IMG/VR virus record: IMGVR_UViG_3300046656_000402
Span: 1-37,242 of that record
Reading direction: 5' to 3' (one strand)
Length of the DNA: 37,242 nt
Source of the DNA: a virus
A program made the translations under genes and the position numbers. Below, one piece after another: positions 36,368 through 37,242 of this stretch (within the stretch, counting starts at the first letter, position 1; the number at the start of each line of letters is the position of its first letter). Under the pieces are notes generated by a model. It was not told where the DNA came from, ran no database searches, and saw only the letters and a program-made list of their open reading frames with translations.

Positions 36368-37242
36368 TTATAAAAGATTTCCTATAGCACCTATTGCTCC
36401 AAGAACTCCATTTGCTCCTTGTGCTGATGCCTGAATTGAATTTCCACCAAATGTCAATGGAGCGTTTTCAGGATGGAATTGAACTGGTGCTTGCTCTGTA
36501 AACCCAAATGATCTCCTGATTGCATTACCAACGCCATTTATTAATTGTCCAGATAAATCATTTGCTAATGCCTCTTTATGCCAGGCGATGAAGTTGCGAC
36601 GCTTTCCTCGTTTCTCTGTAGACATAAAGGTCATGTCGTAATCAAAAAGACCTAAATTTTGCGTACTCTCTGTTACACTAAAGGATGTAAAAAATCCTTT
36701 ATACTGAATACCTTGATAAAATAATAGTATACTTGTGGCCAATGCAGCAAGCGATGGTCTTAAAATAAAATTACGATCTCTTAAAATTTGAGCATAATTA
36801 GTGGTTATTTCACCAAACCCCTCTTCTCCCAAACTACTATCGGACAATGCTTGAACCAAATCATTAGTTTGCGTTGCCGCTACTAATTCAAATGCTCTAT
36901 TTTCAGCATTATAAATATCATATAAAACATTAATGCCTTGAATACCAGATGATCCTGTGGTTCCTCTCAAACTCAATTCAGAAAGATTTTGTCCCCAGTA
37001 TTGAACAACATATCCACCTTTTGTTCTTGTATAGCTTATTTGTTTCGTGTCCCTTACATCAAAATTTTGTGGATTTATGTACATCTGAACACTTGCACCA
37101 TTTGGAAGACGCCAAGTCATAATTTGTTGATTTCTATTCGTTATACCGGATCCAACTCTTGTATTTGGAAATGGTTGCAAGTCATTCAAATTTACTCTAA
37201 CTGGGCCCAAGCTTAAAATATTTTCTGCTGCTTTAAAAGTTG
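36368..37242 (-). CDS. Tail/baseplate structural protein, 5'-truncated by the window edge
   Basis: The frame is open to the right edge of the window (the TTG at 37210 is internal: residues TFKAAENILSLGPVRVNLND span it), so the true start lies outside. The visible part contains MYINPQNFDVRDTKQISY, then TKGGYVVQYWGQNLSELSLR and GTTGSSGIQGINVLYDIY, a pattern met in tail-tube-associated proteins that join tube and hub in large myophages and Bacillus phages. A later stretch YQGIQYKGFFTSFSVTES fits another beta region. The C-terminal end is Gly-, Ala- and Gln-rich. It directly precedes the hub-like gene (20-nt gap), which supports a role at the tube-baseplate junction. The exact family is uncertain. 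Confidence 0.6.
   Translation of the reverse strand, partial: TFKAAENILSLGPVRVNLNDLQPFPNTRVGSGITNRNQQIMTWRLPNGASVQMYINPQNFDVRDTKQISYTRTKGGYVVQYWGQNLSELSLRGTTGSSGIQGINVLYDIYNAENRAFELVAATQTNDLVQALSDSSLGEEGFGEITTNYAQILRDRNFILRPSLAALATSILLFYQGIQYKGFFTSFSVTESTQNLGLFDYDMTFMSTEKRGKRRNFIAWHKEALANDLSGQLINGVGNAIRRSFGFTEQAPVQFHPENAPLTFGGNSIQASAQGANGVLGAIGAIGNLL

Noticed and set aside
22500-37242. Contractile injection system or tailocin in place of a phage
   Set aside because: Spike, gp25 and J genes would also fit such systems, but the protein sizes, the giant appendages and the overlapping gene style favour a large phage. No capsid or terminase gene lies in the window, so this is not fully excluded.

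Overview
The window looks like part of the genome of a large, AT-rich, contractile-tailed (myovirus-type) phage. The main evidence is a run of baseplate genes whose products are much larger than their counterparts in small phages: an OB-fold/beta-needle spike, a gp25-like wedge protein, a split baseplate-J protein and giant appendage proteins. Gene packing is typical of phage: ATGA, GTGA and TAATG overlaps, gaps of 0-40 nt, and no stretch over 300 bases without a gene. No host marker is visible. All three stop codons appear to be used, so the standard bacterial code fits. No tRNA, CRISPR, integrase, IS element or rRNA was seen.

Apart from one truncated gene at the left edge (plus strand, 1-1032), every gene is on the minus strand, so the biological order runs from right to left. 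Region A (37242 to 12978) is the virion module. In transcription order it holds a tail/baseplate protein cut by the right edge, a 1582-aa hub-like protein with coiled coils, a 700-aa gp5/gpV-like spike, a 636-aa protein with a hydrophobic membrane-like region and an Ig-like end, a 446-aa unknown, a gp25-like protein, a 1077-aa baseplate-J protein with about 670 residues inserted inside its J domain, a 2230-aa protein with two LamG-like domains, and a 932-aa protein carrying a dockerin-like calcium-binding pair.

Region B (12947 to 1800) is a tightly coupled glycosylation island directly downstream of the baseplate. It contains three GT-B (GT4-like) enzymes, two of them tandem duplicates; six GT-A type genes, one of which is an 858-aa protein with two glycosyltransferase-like domains behind a duplicated beta-rich N-terminus; a SAM-dependent methyltransferase; and four small unrecognised proteins, including a 55-aa hydrophobic protein whose reading frame links two neighbours by overlaps.

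Region C (1775 to 1) holds a trypsin-like serine protease with a lipoprotein signal and an intact His/Asp/Ser triad. A hairpin that can terminate transcription separates it from the convergent plus-strand gene, which is probably another GT-B-type transferase.

Working hypothesis (inference): the virion module builds a baseplate with large adhesive appendages. The island downstream makes and caps a glycan that is attached either to those virion proteins or to the infected cell surface, and the lipoprotein protease acts at the cell envelope.
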